DNA of 64,000 nucleotides, from contig CAWIPM010000002.1 of assembly GCA_963838035.1 (NCBI GenBank), positions 434,001 to 498,000 of the forward strand, written 5' to 3'. Each line of letters opens with the position of its first letter. Within the stretch, counting starts at the first letter, position 1. The notes beneath the pieces were generated by a model. The model had not been told where the DNA came from and searched no databases. It worked only from the letters and a program-made list of their open reading frames with translations. This DNA is from CAVVNN01 sp963838035. Its GTDB lineage: Bacteria > Actinomycetota > Thermoleophilia > Solirubrobacterales > 70-9. The position numbers and the translations under genes are program-made. Of the stretch, positions 42,682 to 50,794 are shown piece after piece.

Positions 42682-43977
42682 ATGCCCGACCGCGCCCACC
42701 GCACCCCCGGTCGCCACACCCACTGGCGCCTCGCCCGGCGTCGCCACCTGCTGCTGCGCGCCGGCGGAGGGGCGGCGCTGCTCGCCGTCGTCGGCCCGGG
42801 CCTGCTGGCCGGGCTATCCGACGACGACCCGGCCGGGATCGCCACCTACTCGATCCTCGGCGCCAAATACGGCTACGAGCTGCTCTGGGTGCTCGCCCTC
42901 TCCACGGTCACGCTGATCATCTTCCACGAGCTCGGGGTGCGGCTCGGGATCGTCACCGGCAAGGGGCTGCTGACCCTGGTCCGCGAGCACTATGGCGGGC
43001 GCGCGGCGGCCATCGTCCTCACCGCCCTCGTCGTCGCCAACACCGGCACCCTCTGCGCCGAGTTCGCCGGCGTCGCCGCAGGGATGGAACTGCTCGGCGG
43101 GATGAGCCGCTACATCAGCGTGCCGCTGGCGGCGATCGGCGTCTCGGCCCTGGTCCTGCGCGAGAGCTTCCGCCGGGTCGAGCACGTCCTGCTCGCCCTC
43201 GGCTCGGTCTTCGTCGCCTACATCGTCTCCGGCTTCCTCGCCCACCCCGACTGGGGCGCGGCCGCAAGGGGCCTCGTCGTGCCCAGCATCCCGCTCACCC
43301 GCGACGCGCTGCTGGTCGCCGTGGCGACCCTGGGCACGACGCTGGCGCCCTGGGGCCTCGCCTTCATCCAGTCCTACGCGGTCGACAAGCGGCTGCACGT
43401 CAAGGACATCGACTACGAGCGGATTGACGTCGTCACCGGCGCGGTTCTGACCGGCGTCATCGGCCTCTTCGTCGTCGTCGCCTGCGCGGCGACGCTGCAC
43501 GTGCAGGGAATCGCGATCAACGACGCCCGCGACGCCGCCCGCGCCCTCGAACCGCTGGCCGGGGACACAGCCGCGACCCTCTTCGGCATCGGCTTCCTCG
43601 GCGCCGCCCTGCTTGCGGCGGCGATCGTCCCCCTCTCCACCGCGTACTCGATCTCGGAGACCCTCGGCCGCAGGGCCGACATCGATGACAGCTTCGCCGA
43701 GGCGCGTTCCTTCTACCTCAGCTTCGGCGCCGTCACGCTCGCCGCGGTCACGATCGTGCTGATCCCCGGCGCGCCGCTGATCCCGATCCTCTTCCTCTCC
43801 CAGGCCCTCAACGCGGTTCTCCTGCTGGTCCTCCTCCCCTTCATCCGCTCGCTGGCAAAGGACAGGGGGCTGATGGGCGACCACGCACTCGGCCGCACCG
43901 AGCGCTTGGTCACCGGGGTCGCATTCACCCTGATCGCGGTCTCGGTGCTGGCGCTGGGGGTGCTCACCGTCCTCTGA
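42682..43977 (+). CDS. Nramp-family divalent metal transporter, non-canonical
   Basis: 431 aa, about eleven TM helices. The TM1 motif is SDDDPAGIATYS, where canonical Nramp proteins have DPGN, and the TM6 position has TTLAPWGLAFIQSY instead of the MPHN motif with its metal-binding methionine. It therefore belongs to an Nramp-related group whose preferred ion may be other than Mn2+/Fe2+. Start ATG 42682, 57 bp from the divergent ABC gene. Confidence 0.9.
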   Translation: MPDRAHRTPGRHTHWRLARRRHLLLRAGGGAALLAVVGPGLLAGLSDDDPAGIATYSILGAKYGYELLWVLALSTVTLIIFHELGVRLGIVTGKGLLTLVREHYGGRAAAIVLTALVVANTGTLCAEFAGVAAGMELLGGMSRYISVPLAAIGVSALVLRESFRRVEHVLLALGSVFVAYIVSGFLAHPDWGAAARGLVVPSIPLTRDALLVAVATLGTTLAPWGLAFIQSYAVDKRLHVKDIDYERIDVVTGAVLTGVIGLFVVVACAATLHVQGIAINDARDAARALEPLAGDTAATLFGIGFLGAALLAAAIVPLSTAYSISETLGRRADIDDSFAEARSFYLSFGAVTLAAVTIVLIPGAPLIPILFLSQALNAVLLLVLLPFIRSLAKDRGLMGDHALGRTERLVTGVAFTLIAVSVLALGVLTVL

Positions 43978-44043
43978 GCGCTTGACACGTCGGGCGACGG
44001 GTGTACGGTCATCCCAACCAGTCGACCGGAGTAGAGGAAATAG

Positions 44044-44211
44044 ATGACACCAGTGGTTCTCGGCGCGCTGTTCGATCTGAGCAACCCAGCGGAATATGTG
44101 CACTGGCATTTCTTTCAGATGTCGGTGGCGAACGTCGTCGTCATCCTGCTGATGATCGCCGTCTTCATTGCCGCGATCCTGATCCCCTTCCCGAAGCGGC
44201 CCCGGGCATGA
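44044..44211 (+). CDS. 55-aa membrane protein preceding cytochrome b
   Basis: ATG 44044; the stop overlaps the qcrB start (ATGA). Product MTPVVLGALFDLSNPAEYVH... has one TM helix (ANVVVILLMIAVFIAAILIPF) after an aromatic segment (WHFFQMSV) and a basic tail PKRPRA. The spacing and coupling argue that it is a real small subunit of the quinol/cytochrome b complex. No known family. Confidence 0.78.
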   Translation: MTPVVLGALFDLSNPAEYVHWHFFQMSVANVVVILLMIAVFIAAILIPFPKRPRA

Positions 44212-44888
44212 GCGCCGAGCCTGGACGCCCCCCCGTGTCGCCGGCCGAGAAGCGGATGTGGACGACATGGGTGCGTGAGCGCGCCGTCTCCTCGTTGCCG
44301 CCGGAGAAGCTGCTCCCCGACCGCCAGCCCTCCTATGTGTCGTCGTGGATCTACGTCTTCGGCGTCGCCGCGATCGCCTCGCTGATCGTCGTCGTCGTCT
44401 CGGGGATGATCCTCGGGCTGAAGGGGCCGGAATGGTGGCATGTCGCCGAAGTCGGGCGGTTCTTCAACAGCATCCACCTCTGGGGCGTCGAGCTGTTCTT
44501 CTTCACCATGGTCGTCCACCTCTGGGGAAAGTTCTTCATGGGAGCATGGCGGGGGGGCCGCGGCCGCACCTGGGTCACCGGCGCGATCACCTTCCTGGTC
44601 GCGATCGGTGCCGCCTTCACCGGCTACCTCTCACAGCAGAACTTCGACTCGCAGTGGATCGCCAGCGAGGGCAAGGACGGGCTCAACTCGGTCGGGATCG
44701 GCGCCTTCTTCAACGTCGCCGACTTCGGCCAGATGTACACCTTCCATGTGATCCTGCTGCCGGTCGCCGTCGTCGCGCTGGTTATCTGGCACGTGCTGCT
44801 CGTGCGGCGCAACGGCGTGGTTCCCCCGTACCCGGCCAAGGCCCAGGTCGCAGCCGCGCGGGAGACGGGTGAGGGAGGCGTGCGGTGA
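44208..44888 (+). CDS. qcrB: Cytochrome b N-terminal subunit (bc complex)
   Basis: 226 aa with four TM helices. Haem ligands are two pairs of His: HLWGVELFFFTMVVHLWG (helix B) and HVILLPVAVVALVIWH (helix D). It matches the N-terminal, four-helix half of cytochrome b as in b6f-type split complexes. Neighbour genes supply the C-terminal half. No Rieske or cytochrome c gene is in the window. Confidence 0.92.
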   Translation: MSAEPGRPPVSPAEKRMWTTWVRERAVSSLPPEKLLPDRQPSYVSSWIYVFGVAAIASLIVVVVSGMILGLKGPEWWHVAEVGRFFNSIHLWGVELFFFTMVVHLWGKFFMGAWRGGRGRTWVTGAITFLVAIGAAFTGYLSQQNFDSQWIASEGKDGLNSVGIGAFFNVADFGQMYTFHVILLPVAVVALVIWHVLLVRRNGVVPPYPAKAQVAAARETGEGGVR

Positions 44889-45844
44889 ACGCTGCCCCGC
44901 CGACCTCACCGGACCCATCCGTCCCCTGGCCCGGCCCCTTCGTCCGCTACGACCTGGTCAAGGAGCTCGCCGTCGCGCTCGGGGTGATCGCGGGGCTGGC
45001 GATCCTCCTCACCATCCTCTTCTCCTCCCCCGACGACACGCCGACGACGATCCAGAGCTGGGCCCAGGCCGACCCCGGGGACTTCCTCGCCACCTCAATC
45101 ACCGAGCTCAACGGGACCAGCGAGGTCGCCGAATACGGCCCGCCCTACAACCACACCCCCGACGCGACCCAGAAGATCGGCCCGCTCGACCTGCAGAGCA
45201 CGGCGGGCGTCCACATCCCGATCGACACGGCGAAGGAATTCGTCACCGAACCGCTGGAAGAGATCCCCGCCGACCCTCGCCTCAAGGTCGCCCTCGCCGC
45301 CTATCAGGCCGCTCCCCCAGCCGTCCAGGAAGCCTGGACCGGCGCCTATGAAGAAGCCTTGCCCAATGCCCATATCGTCCGCGGCATCCCGATCCTGCCC
45401 CCCGGCCACTACGGTCCGGTTGCGCCGATGATGACCGCGCTGCTCGGCCTCGCTCAGAGCGGCGGCCTCGACGGGGCCCTGGTCGCCGGAAACCACCGCT
45501 TCTACGAGACCAACTACACCAAGCCGCTGCTCTTCCTCTCCGGCGGCAGCTACTTCGAGGAACGCGCCGAAGGCCAGCACCTGCTCGGCGAACAGTGGGG
45601 GATGATGAACGAGACCGGGAGCTATCCGGGCCAGGTCTGGCTCTGGCTCTACACCGTCTGGTACCAGATCGAACCGTTCAAGAGCTCCGAAAACGCCGAC
45701 GCGCTGATCTTCGCCCTGATGGGAATCCTCAGCCTCGCCTTCATCTGCATCCCATTCATCCCTGGCCTGAAGACCCTTCCCCGCCATCTGCGTGTGTATC
45801 GGGTGATCTGGCGGGATCACTACCGCAGCGTCGAAGGCTCGTGA
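44885..45844 (+). CDS. Cytochrome b C-terminal-like subunit with large insert
   Basis: 319 aa from a GTG that overlaps the qcrB stop (GTGA). N-terminal TM helix (VKELAVALGVIAGLAILLTILF), then about 190 residues with no TM helix, then C-terminal helices ending GILSLAFICIPFIPGLKTLPRHLRVYRVIWRDHY, like the last helices of cytochrome b/PetD. The long extracytoplasmic part may replace or bind other subunits. No canonical PEWY quinone-site motif is seen. Confidence 0.75.
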   Translation: MNAAPPTSPDPSVPWPGPFVRYDLVKELAVALGVIAGLAILLTILFSSPDDTPTTIQSWAQADPGDFLATSITELNGTSEVAEYGPPYNHTPDATQKIGPLDLQSTAGVHIPIDTAKEFVTEPLEEIPADPRLKVALAAYQAAPPAVQEAWTGAYEEALPNAHIVRGIPILPPGHYGPVAPMMTALLGLAQSGGLDGALVAGNHRFYETNYTKPLLFLSGGSYFEERAEGQHLLGEQWGMMNETGSYPGQVWLWLYTVWYQIEPFKSSENADALIFALMGILSLAFICIPFIPGLKTLPRHLRVYRVIWRDHYRSVEGS

Positions 45845-45900
45845 GAGACCTCTCGGCGGCACTTTAGGGGGCGTTAATCACACCCTCCCAAGCTCGGCGG

Positions 45901-47880
45901 GTGCGCCGCCGCCTGATCCCCCTCGTCGCTGCGCTTGGGGCCGTTGCGGTGGCCGTCGTCCTGCTCACGAGCGGAAGCTCGGGCACCCGCTCGGCGAGTT
46001 CGAGTCCACAGTCGGCGGCGAAAACCGTCCTCCGCGCCCGCGCCTCCGCTGCGCCGCTCCCGGCGCCGATCTCGGGTGAGGCCGTCGCGCCCGCCCCCGG
46101 CGGCCCGCTGATCCTCGGCGGGCTGGACTCGAGCGGCGCCTCGGCGAGCGGCGTCTTCCAGCTCGACGCCGCCGGTGCTCACCTGCGCCAGGTCGGCTCG
46201 CTGACCGGGCCGCTGCACGACGCGGCCGCCGCCGCCATCGGAGGCCAGGTGCTCGTCTTCGGCGGCGGCACCGAAGCGAGCACCGACGCGGTCCAGGCGC
46301 TGCCGGCTCCGGGAGGCGCCATCGCCTCGGGGTCGACGGCGCGCGAAGTCGGGCACCTGCCGAAGGCGCGCTCCGACCTCAGCGCGGTGACGGTCGGCGG
46401 CTACGCATACGTGCTCGGCGGATACGACGGGACCACGATCGATGACTCCGTCCTGCGCAGCAGCGACGGCGGGAGCTTTGCCCAGGTCGCGACCCTCCCC
46501 GTGCCGGCCCGCTACATGGCGGCCGCGGCGCTCGGCGGACACATCTACGCCTTCGGCGGCGAGACGGCGAGCGGCGGCGCCAGCGACGCGGTCCAGGAGG
46601 TCGACCCCGAAGCCGGCACAGCCCACATCGTCGCCCACCTTCCCCGGCCGCTTTCCCACGCCAGCGCCATCGCCCTCGGCGACCGCGTCTACGTCCTCGG
46701 GGGCGAAGCCGGCGGCGCGCCGAGCGACCGGATCTGGAGCTTCAACCCGGCAAGCCGCACCGTCTCCCCCGCCGGGCGTCTGCCCGAACCGGTCTCCGAC
46801 GGCGCCGCGACGACGATCGGCGCGACCGGATACCTGATCGGCGGAACCGGCGCCGGCGGCTCCGCGTTGGGCGGTGTCGTCCTCCTCCAGGCCCACCGTG
46901 TCGATACCCCACCAGCGCAGGAACAGGAAGCCTCGCCGGCGCAGGCCCACGGCCCTCCCCCGCCCTTCGCCGGCCGCCTGCTGATCGCCGACCGCGGCAA
47001 CGACCGCCTGCTCGTCGTCGACGCCAGCAAGCGGGTCCTCTGGCGCTTTCCCTCCCGCGCCCACCCGGCGCCACCCGGCGGCTTCTACTTCCCCGATGAC
47101 GCCTTCTTCACCCACGGCGGCACCCAGATCATCTCCAACGAGGAGCAGAACGAGCGGATCGTCCAGCTCGCCTTCCCCTCGGGCAAGCTGCTCTGGTCCT
47201 ACGGGCACCCGGGGATCGCGGGCTCTCAGCCCGGCTACCTGCACGAGCCCGACGACGCCTACCTATGGCGCGACGGAACCGTCTCGGTCGCCGACGCCCA
47301 GAACTGCCGGGTGCTGATCATCTCGCCGCGGAAGCAGGTGCTGCACGAATTCGGCGACCCCTCCAGCTGCAGCCACGAACCGCCGCACCGCCTCGGCTCG
47401 CCCAACGGCGACACCCCGCTGCGCAACGGCGATCTGCTCGTCTCCGAGGTCAACGGCTCCTACATAGACGAGATCACCCGCGGCGGCAAGCTCGTCTGGA
47501 GCGTGCAGCTGCCGATCGAATACCCCTCCGACCCCCAGCAGCTGGGGCCGGACCGCTACCTGGTCGCCGACTACACGAGCCCCGGCGGCATCTACGAGTT
47601 CAACCGCGCCGGAAAGATCCTCTGGTCCTATCACCCATCCGCCGGGAACGGGATGCTCGACCACCCCAGCCTCGCGGAGCGCCTGCCGGGCGGGCTGATC
47701 GCCGCCAACGACGACTACCGCCACCGGATCGTGATCATCGACCCCCGCACCCGCCGGGTCGTCTGGCAGTACGGCCACACCGACAGCCCCGGCCGCGGCC
47801 ACGACCACCTCCGCATCCCCGACGGCTTCGACCTGCTGAGCCCGGGCGGAACCACCCCCACCCACCCATACACCGGCTGA
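45901..47880 (+). CDS. Secreted two-propeller protein (Kelch + PQQ/NHL-like)
   Basis: 659 aa from a GTG. N-terminal signal or anchor (LIPLVAALGAVAVAVVLLTSG). Residues about 55-330: Kelch repeats (GGYAYVLGGYDG, GGHIYAFGGE, DRVYVLGGEAGG). Residues about 355-650: a second beta-propeller with NHL/PQQ-like blades (GRLLIADRGNDRLLVVDASKRVLWRFP, GTVSVADAQNCRVLIISP, GKILWSYHPSAGNGMLDHP). No enzyme residues can be assigned. It follows the cytochrome b pair and may be co-transcribed. Confidence 0.82.
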   Translation: MRRRLIPLVAALGAVAVAVVLLTSGSSGTRSASSSPQSAAKTVLRARASAAPLPAPISGEAVAPAPGGPLILGGLDSSGASASGVFQLDAAGAHLRQVGSLTGPLHDAAAAAIGGQVLVFGGGTEASTDAVQALPAPGGAIASGSTAREVGHLPKARSDLSAVTVGGYAYVLGGYDGTTIDDSVLRSSDGGSFAQVATLPVPARYMAAAALGGHIYAFGGETASGGASDAVQEVDPEAGTAHIVAHLPRPLSHASAIALGDRVYVLGGEAGGAPSDRIWSFNPASRTVSPAGRLPEPVSDGAATTIGATGYLIGGTGAGGSALGGVVLLQAHRVDTPPAQEQEASPAQAHGPPPPFAGRLLIADRGNDRLLVVDASKRVLWRFPSRAHPAPPGGFYFPDDAFFTHGGTQIISNEEQNERIVQLAFPSGKLLWSYGHPGIAGSQPGYLHEPDDAYLWRDGTVSVADAQNCRVLIISPRKQVLHEFGDPSSCSHEPPHRLGSPNGDTPLRNGDLLVSEVNGSYIDEITRGGKLVWSVQLPIEYPSDPQQLGPDRYLVADYTSPGGIYEFNRAGKILWSYHPSAGNGMLDHPSLAERLPGGLIAANDDYRHRIVIIDPRTRRVVWQYGHTDSPGRGHDHLRIPDGFDLLSPGGTTPTHPYTG

Positions 47881-47979
47881 CAACTGTATTTCCGTCCACC
47901 GGCCCGATCCGGTGAAGTAGCTTGCCGCCCGAATTTCCCGGCCTGGCCGGGTCTCGTCCGAATCACGCAAGAGGGAACG

Positions 47980-48669
47980 ATGGGCAGGATTCTGCGCCGG
48001 CCATCGCCGGCACTGTTCGTCTCGCTGATCGCGCTGTTCGCGGCGCTCGGAGGAACCGTCTACGCGGCGGGGAAGGCGGGGAGGGTCAACGGCAGGGCGG
48101 TCAGGGTGAAGTCGCTGCCGGGCAACCGCCTCAAGCTCAGGTCGGTTCCGGGCAACCGGCTGAAGCCGGGAGCGATCTCCGGCGCCGGCCTGGCGCCGGG
48201 CTCGGTCGGCGGGAAGCAGGTCGACGAGGCGACCCTGGGCCAGGTGCCGAGTGCCGCGCACGCGGAAACCGCCGACTCGGCGATCGACGCCGAAACTGCG
48301 CTCAACTCGGTCAACGCCGTCAACGCGATGACGATCAACGGGCACGAAGTGGGCTGCGGGGATGAAACGCGGCTCTTCGCCGGAGCCTGCTGGCAGATGT
48401 CGGCGAGGCCGACGGCGACCACCGCCCCTGCAGCCGCGGCCGACTGCGCCGCGCTGGGCGGGGCCCTGCCGGAGGCGCTTCAGCTGGCCGCCTTCGCCGC
48501 ACAGTCCGGAGTGGTGCTCGACTCGGGAGATGAGTGGTCGAGCGACATCACAAATGTCTCCGGTTTGAACCTTTTTGGCGTTGTGACCGTGGCTTCAAAT
48601 TCGGACATCAACTCAGCCCTCTCCACCAACCTCAAGAAATACCGCTGCGTCATCCCCCTCCTCACCTGA
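47980..48669 (+). CDS. Secreted protein with Solirubrobacterales-type leader
   Basis: 229 aa. Signal peptide PSPALFVSLIALFAALGGTVYAAGK, then short repeats of G-N-R-L-K type (SLPGNRLKLRSVPGNRLKPGAI) and a VPSAAHAETADSA segment. This modular leader family is common in Thermoleophilia. The C-terminal part has four cysteines (C126, C137 region and later) and no recognised domain. Function unknown. Confidence 0.8.
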   Translation: MGRILRRPSPALFVSLIALFAALGGTVYAAGKAGRVNGRAVRVKSLPGNRLKLRSVPGNRLKPGAISGAGLAPGSVGGKQVDEATLGQVPSAAHAETADSAIDAETALNSVNAVNAMTINGHEVGCGDETRLFAGACWQMSARPTATTAPAAAADCAALGGALPEALQLAAFAAQSGVVLDSGDEWSSDITNVSGLNLFGVVTVASNSDINSALSTNLKKYRCVIPLLT

Positions 48670-48678
48670 CCGCCCGAG

Positions 48679-49872
48679 CTAGGCGGCCGGCAGCGAGTCC
48701 TCGCTTCCCGACTGCGAGCCGGGGTGCTCGGTGCCGGGAATCGAGTCGAGGAATGGCGCCAGGTGCTCGCCGACGATCTTGCCCTCGTGCTCCCAGAGCG
48801 CCTGGTCGCTGATGATCGAGGTCTCGCCGTGGCCGCCAGTGAGCCGGCTGTAGAGGAACTGGGGCTGCTCGCCCGTCCACAGAGTCCCGCGCAGAACCGG
48901 GTCGAAGCCGCGCGGCTCCTCGCCGCCCTCGAGCTCGGCGACGATGGTGGCGGCGACCACGTCGGCCTGCTGGGTGGCGATGCCGCCCTGCTTGACCGGG
49001 AACGTGGTCACGTCGCCGGCGGCGAAGACCCGCTCCATGCCGAACACGCGACCGTGGCCGTCGACCGGGATGAAGCCGGAGCGGTCGCGGGGGACGCCGG
49101 CGATCCGCTTCCCCTCGAGGCGGGGCGAGCTGACCACGGCGTCTGCCTCGATCGGCTCGCCGGGCGCGATCTGCAGTCTGCCTGACTCGAACCTGACCGG
49201 ATGGGAGTCGACGATGACCTCGATCCCGCGATCGTCGAGCATCTCCCGCACCTGTTCGCTGGCTCGCGCCCCGAACAGCCGCAGTGGCGCGTCCTCGGGG
49301 GTGACGATGATCAACTCGGCGTCATCGACGCCCGCCTTCCTCAGCTCGATGTCGGCGAGCAGCGCCAGCTCGTAGACCGGGAACGGCCAGCTGCTCCCCG
49401 GCGTGGTGAAGATCACCCTGCGCAGCTCGCCGCCACGCAGCCGTCGCACCACGTCGGCGACACCGCCCTCGTCGGCGACGCCCCAGAAGGTGACCGCCCC
49501 GGGGACAGCCCAGAGCATCCGCACGCCGGGGGCGACCACGAGGTAGTCGTAGGGGACCTCCCCCCCGTCGTGGGTGAGGATGCGGCGGCGGTCGCCGTCC
49601 ACGCCGAGGACGCTGCCGAGCTTGAACGAGGCGCCGCCGCGCGCGGTCAGCTGCTCGAGGTCGAAGTTGACGACGCGGCCGGCGCCAAAGGGCTCGCCCA
49701 CCGCGAGCGGCCGGTAGGCGAACTCGGCCCGGGGCGCGTGGAGCTCCAGCTCGACCCGGTCGCCGGCCCGGTCGCGGAGGGCGAGCATCGCCTCGAGGCC
49801 GGCGACCCCGCCGCCGATGATCGCGACTCGGACCTTGTCCTTGGCCTTGCCGTCTGCGCGCATCTGCTCCAT
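48679..49872 (-). CDS. FAD-dependent NAD(P)H/sulfide:quinone reductase-like oxidoreductase
   Basis: 397 aa. N-terminal FAD motif VRVAIIGGGVAGLEAMLAL, second dinucleotide region YDYLVVAPGV, and FAGDVTTFPVKQGGIATQQADVVA near the C-terminus, the pattern of type II NADH dehydrogenases and SQR-like proteins. SQR catalytic cysteines are not evident (the region has few Cys), so sulfide oxidation is doubtful. Monocistronic. Confidence 0.85.
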   Translation of the reverse strand: MEQMRADGKAKDKVRVAIIGGGVAGLEAMLALRDRAGDRVELELHAPRAEFAYRPLAVGEPFGAGRVVNFDLEQLTARGGASFKLGSVLGVDGDRRRILTHDGGEVPYDYLVVAPGVRMLWAVPGAVTFWGVADEGGVADVVRRLRGGELRRVIFTTPGSSWPFPVYELALLADIELRKAGVDDAELIIVTPEDAPLRLFGARASEQVREMLDDRGIEVIVDSHPVRFESGRLQIAPGEPIEADAVVSSPRLEGKRIAGVPRDRSGFIPVDGHGRVFGMERVFAAGDVTTFPVKQGGIATQQADVVAATIVAELEGGEEPRGFDPVLRGTLWTGEQPQFLYSRLTGGHGETSIISDQALWEHEGKIVGEHLAPFLDSIPGTEHPGSQSGSEDSLPAA

Positions 49873-49930
49873 CGATCGAGCCTACGAGTGGCCCAGCTCC
49901 CCGCCATCCGGGGTAATTACGGCTTGGTAC

Positions 49931-50593
49931 CTAGGTCTCGACCATGCCGTGCTCGAGTGCGTAGCGAACCAGCTCAGCGCGGCTGGAGAGTCGCAGCTTC
50001 TGCTGGATGTGGGCGCGGTGGCTCTCCACCGTGCGGATGCTGAGGTAGAGCTGCGCGGCGATCTCGGCGTTGGTGTGGCCGAGCGCGATCAGCCGCAGGA
50101 CCTCGCGCTCGCGCTCGCTCAGGTCGTCACTGCGGCGCGCATCGGACTCGGTGACGAGGCGGGCGCCGAGCGCCGGCTGCAGATAGGTGTCGCCCGCCGC
50201 GGCGCTGTGCACCGCCTGCACCAGCTCGGCATCGGCGGCCTCCTTGAGCACGTAGCCTCGCACTCCGGCCTGCAGCGCCCGGCGAGCGAAGGCGGGCTCG
50301 TTCTGCATCGTCAGGACGACGATCTCGGTACCCGGCGAGGCCTGCTTGATGTCGGGTACCGCCTCGAGGCTGGGCCGCCCCGGCATGTTGAGGTCGAGGA
50401 TGAGGACGGCCGGCTTGTGGCCCCGGACATAGCGAACGGCCGCATCGGCGTCGCCGGCCTCGGCCACCACCTCGAAGCCGGGCTCGGTCTCGAGCAGCAT
50501 CCGCAATGCGCTGCGGACAACCACGTGGTCGTCGGCGAGGACGATCGTGGTCGTGCCGGAGGCGGTGCTTTCGGAGGCACGCTCTGCCGGCAT
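49931..50593 (-). CDS. NarL/FixJ-family response regulator
   Basis: 220 aa. Receiver domain: acidic pair DD21-22, phospho-acceptor D67 (LILDLNMPG), K near VLKEAA. C-terminal LuxR-type HTH (LSEREREVLRLIALGHTNAEIAAQLYLSIRTVESHRAHIQQKL). Starts at ATG 50593; an in-frame ATG at 50641 is possible. Divergent from the histidine kinase, which is its probable partner; the 200-bp gap between them should hold both promoters. Confidence 0.92.
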   Translation of the reverse strand: MPAERASESTASGTTTIVLADDHVVVRSALRMLLETEPGFEVVAEAGDADAAVRYVRGHKPAVLILDLNMPGRPSLEAVPDIKQASPGTEIVVLTMQNEPAFARRALQAGVRGYVLKEAADAELVQAVHSAAAGDTYLQPALGARLVTESDARRSDDLSEREREVLRLIALGHTNAEIAAQLYLSIRTVESHRAHIQQKLRLSSRAELVRYALEHGMVET

Positions 50594-50794
50594 GGCGGTC
50601 AGGTTAGCCGCGCCCTCGGCGCCGTCGCGGAACGGAGTCATACGACCATCTAAGCCGGAGGCTTGGCGTCCGGCATCCGTGTTTTCCCGCGAGCCTGAAC
50701 AGGGCGCGGCTATCCTTGGCCTTGAAACCTGGGTCCCGATGGACGCAGGCGCGCCGCGCACGAATGATGCGACCGGCCCCGAGGCGAGGTGAGG

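Noticed and set aside
48679..49872. Sulfide:quinone reductase
   Set aside because: The flavoprotein fold fits, but the catalytic cysteine pattern is missing; kept as a general FAD oxidoreductase.
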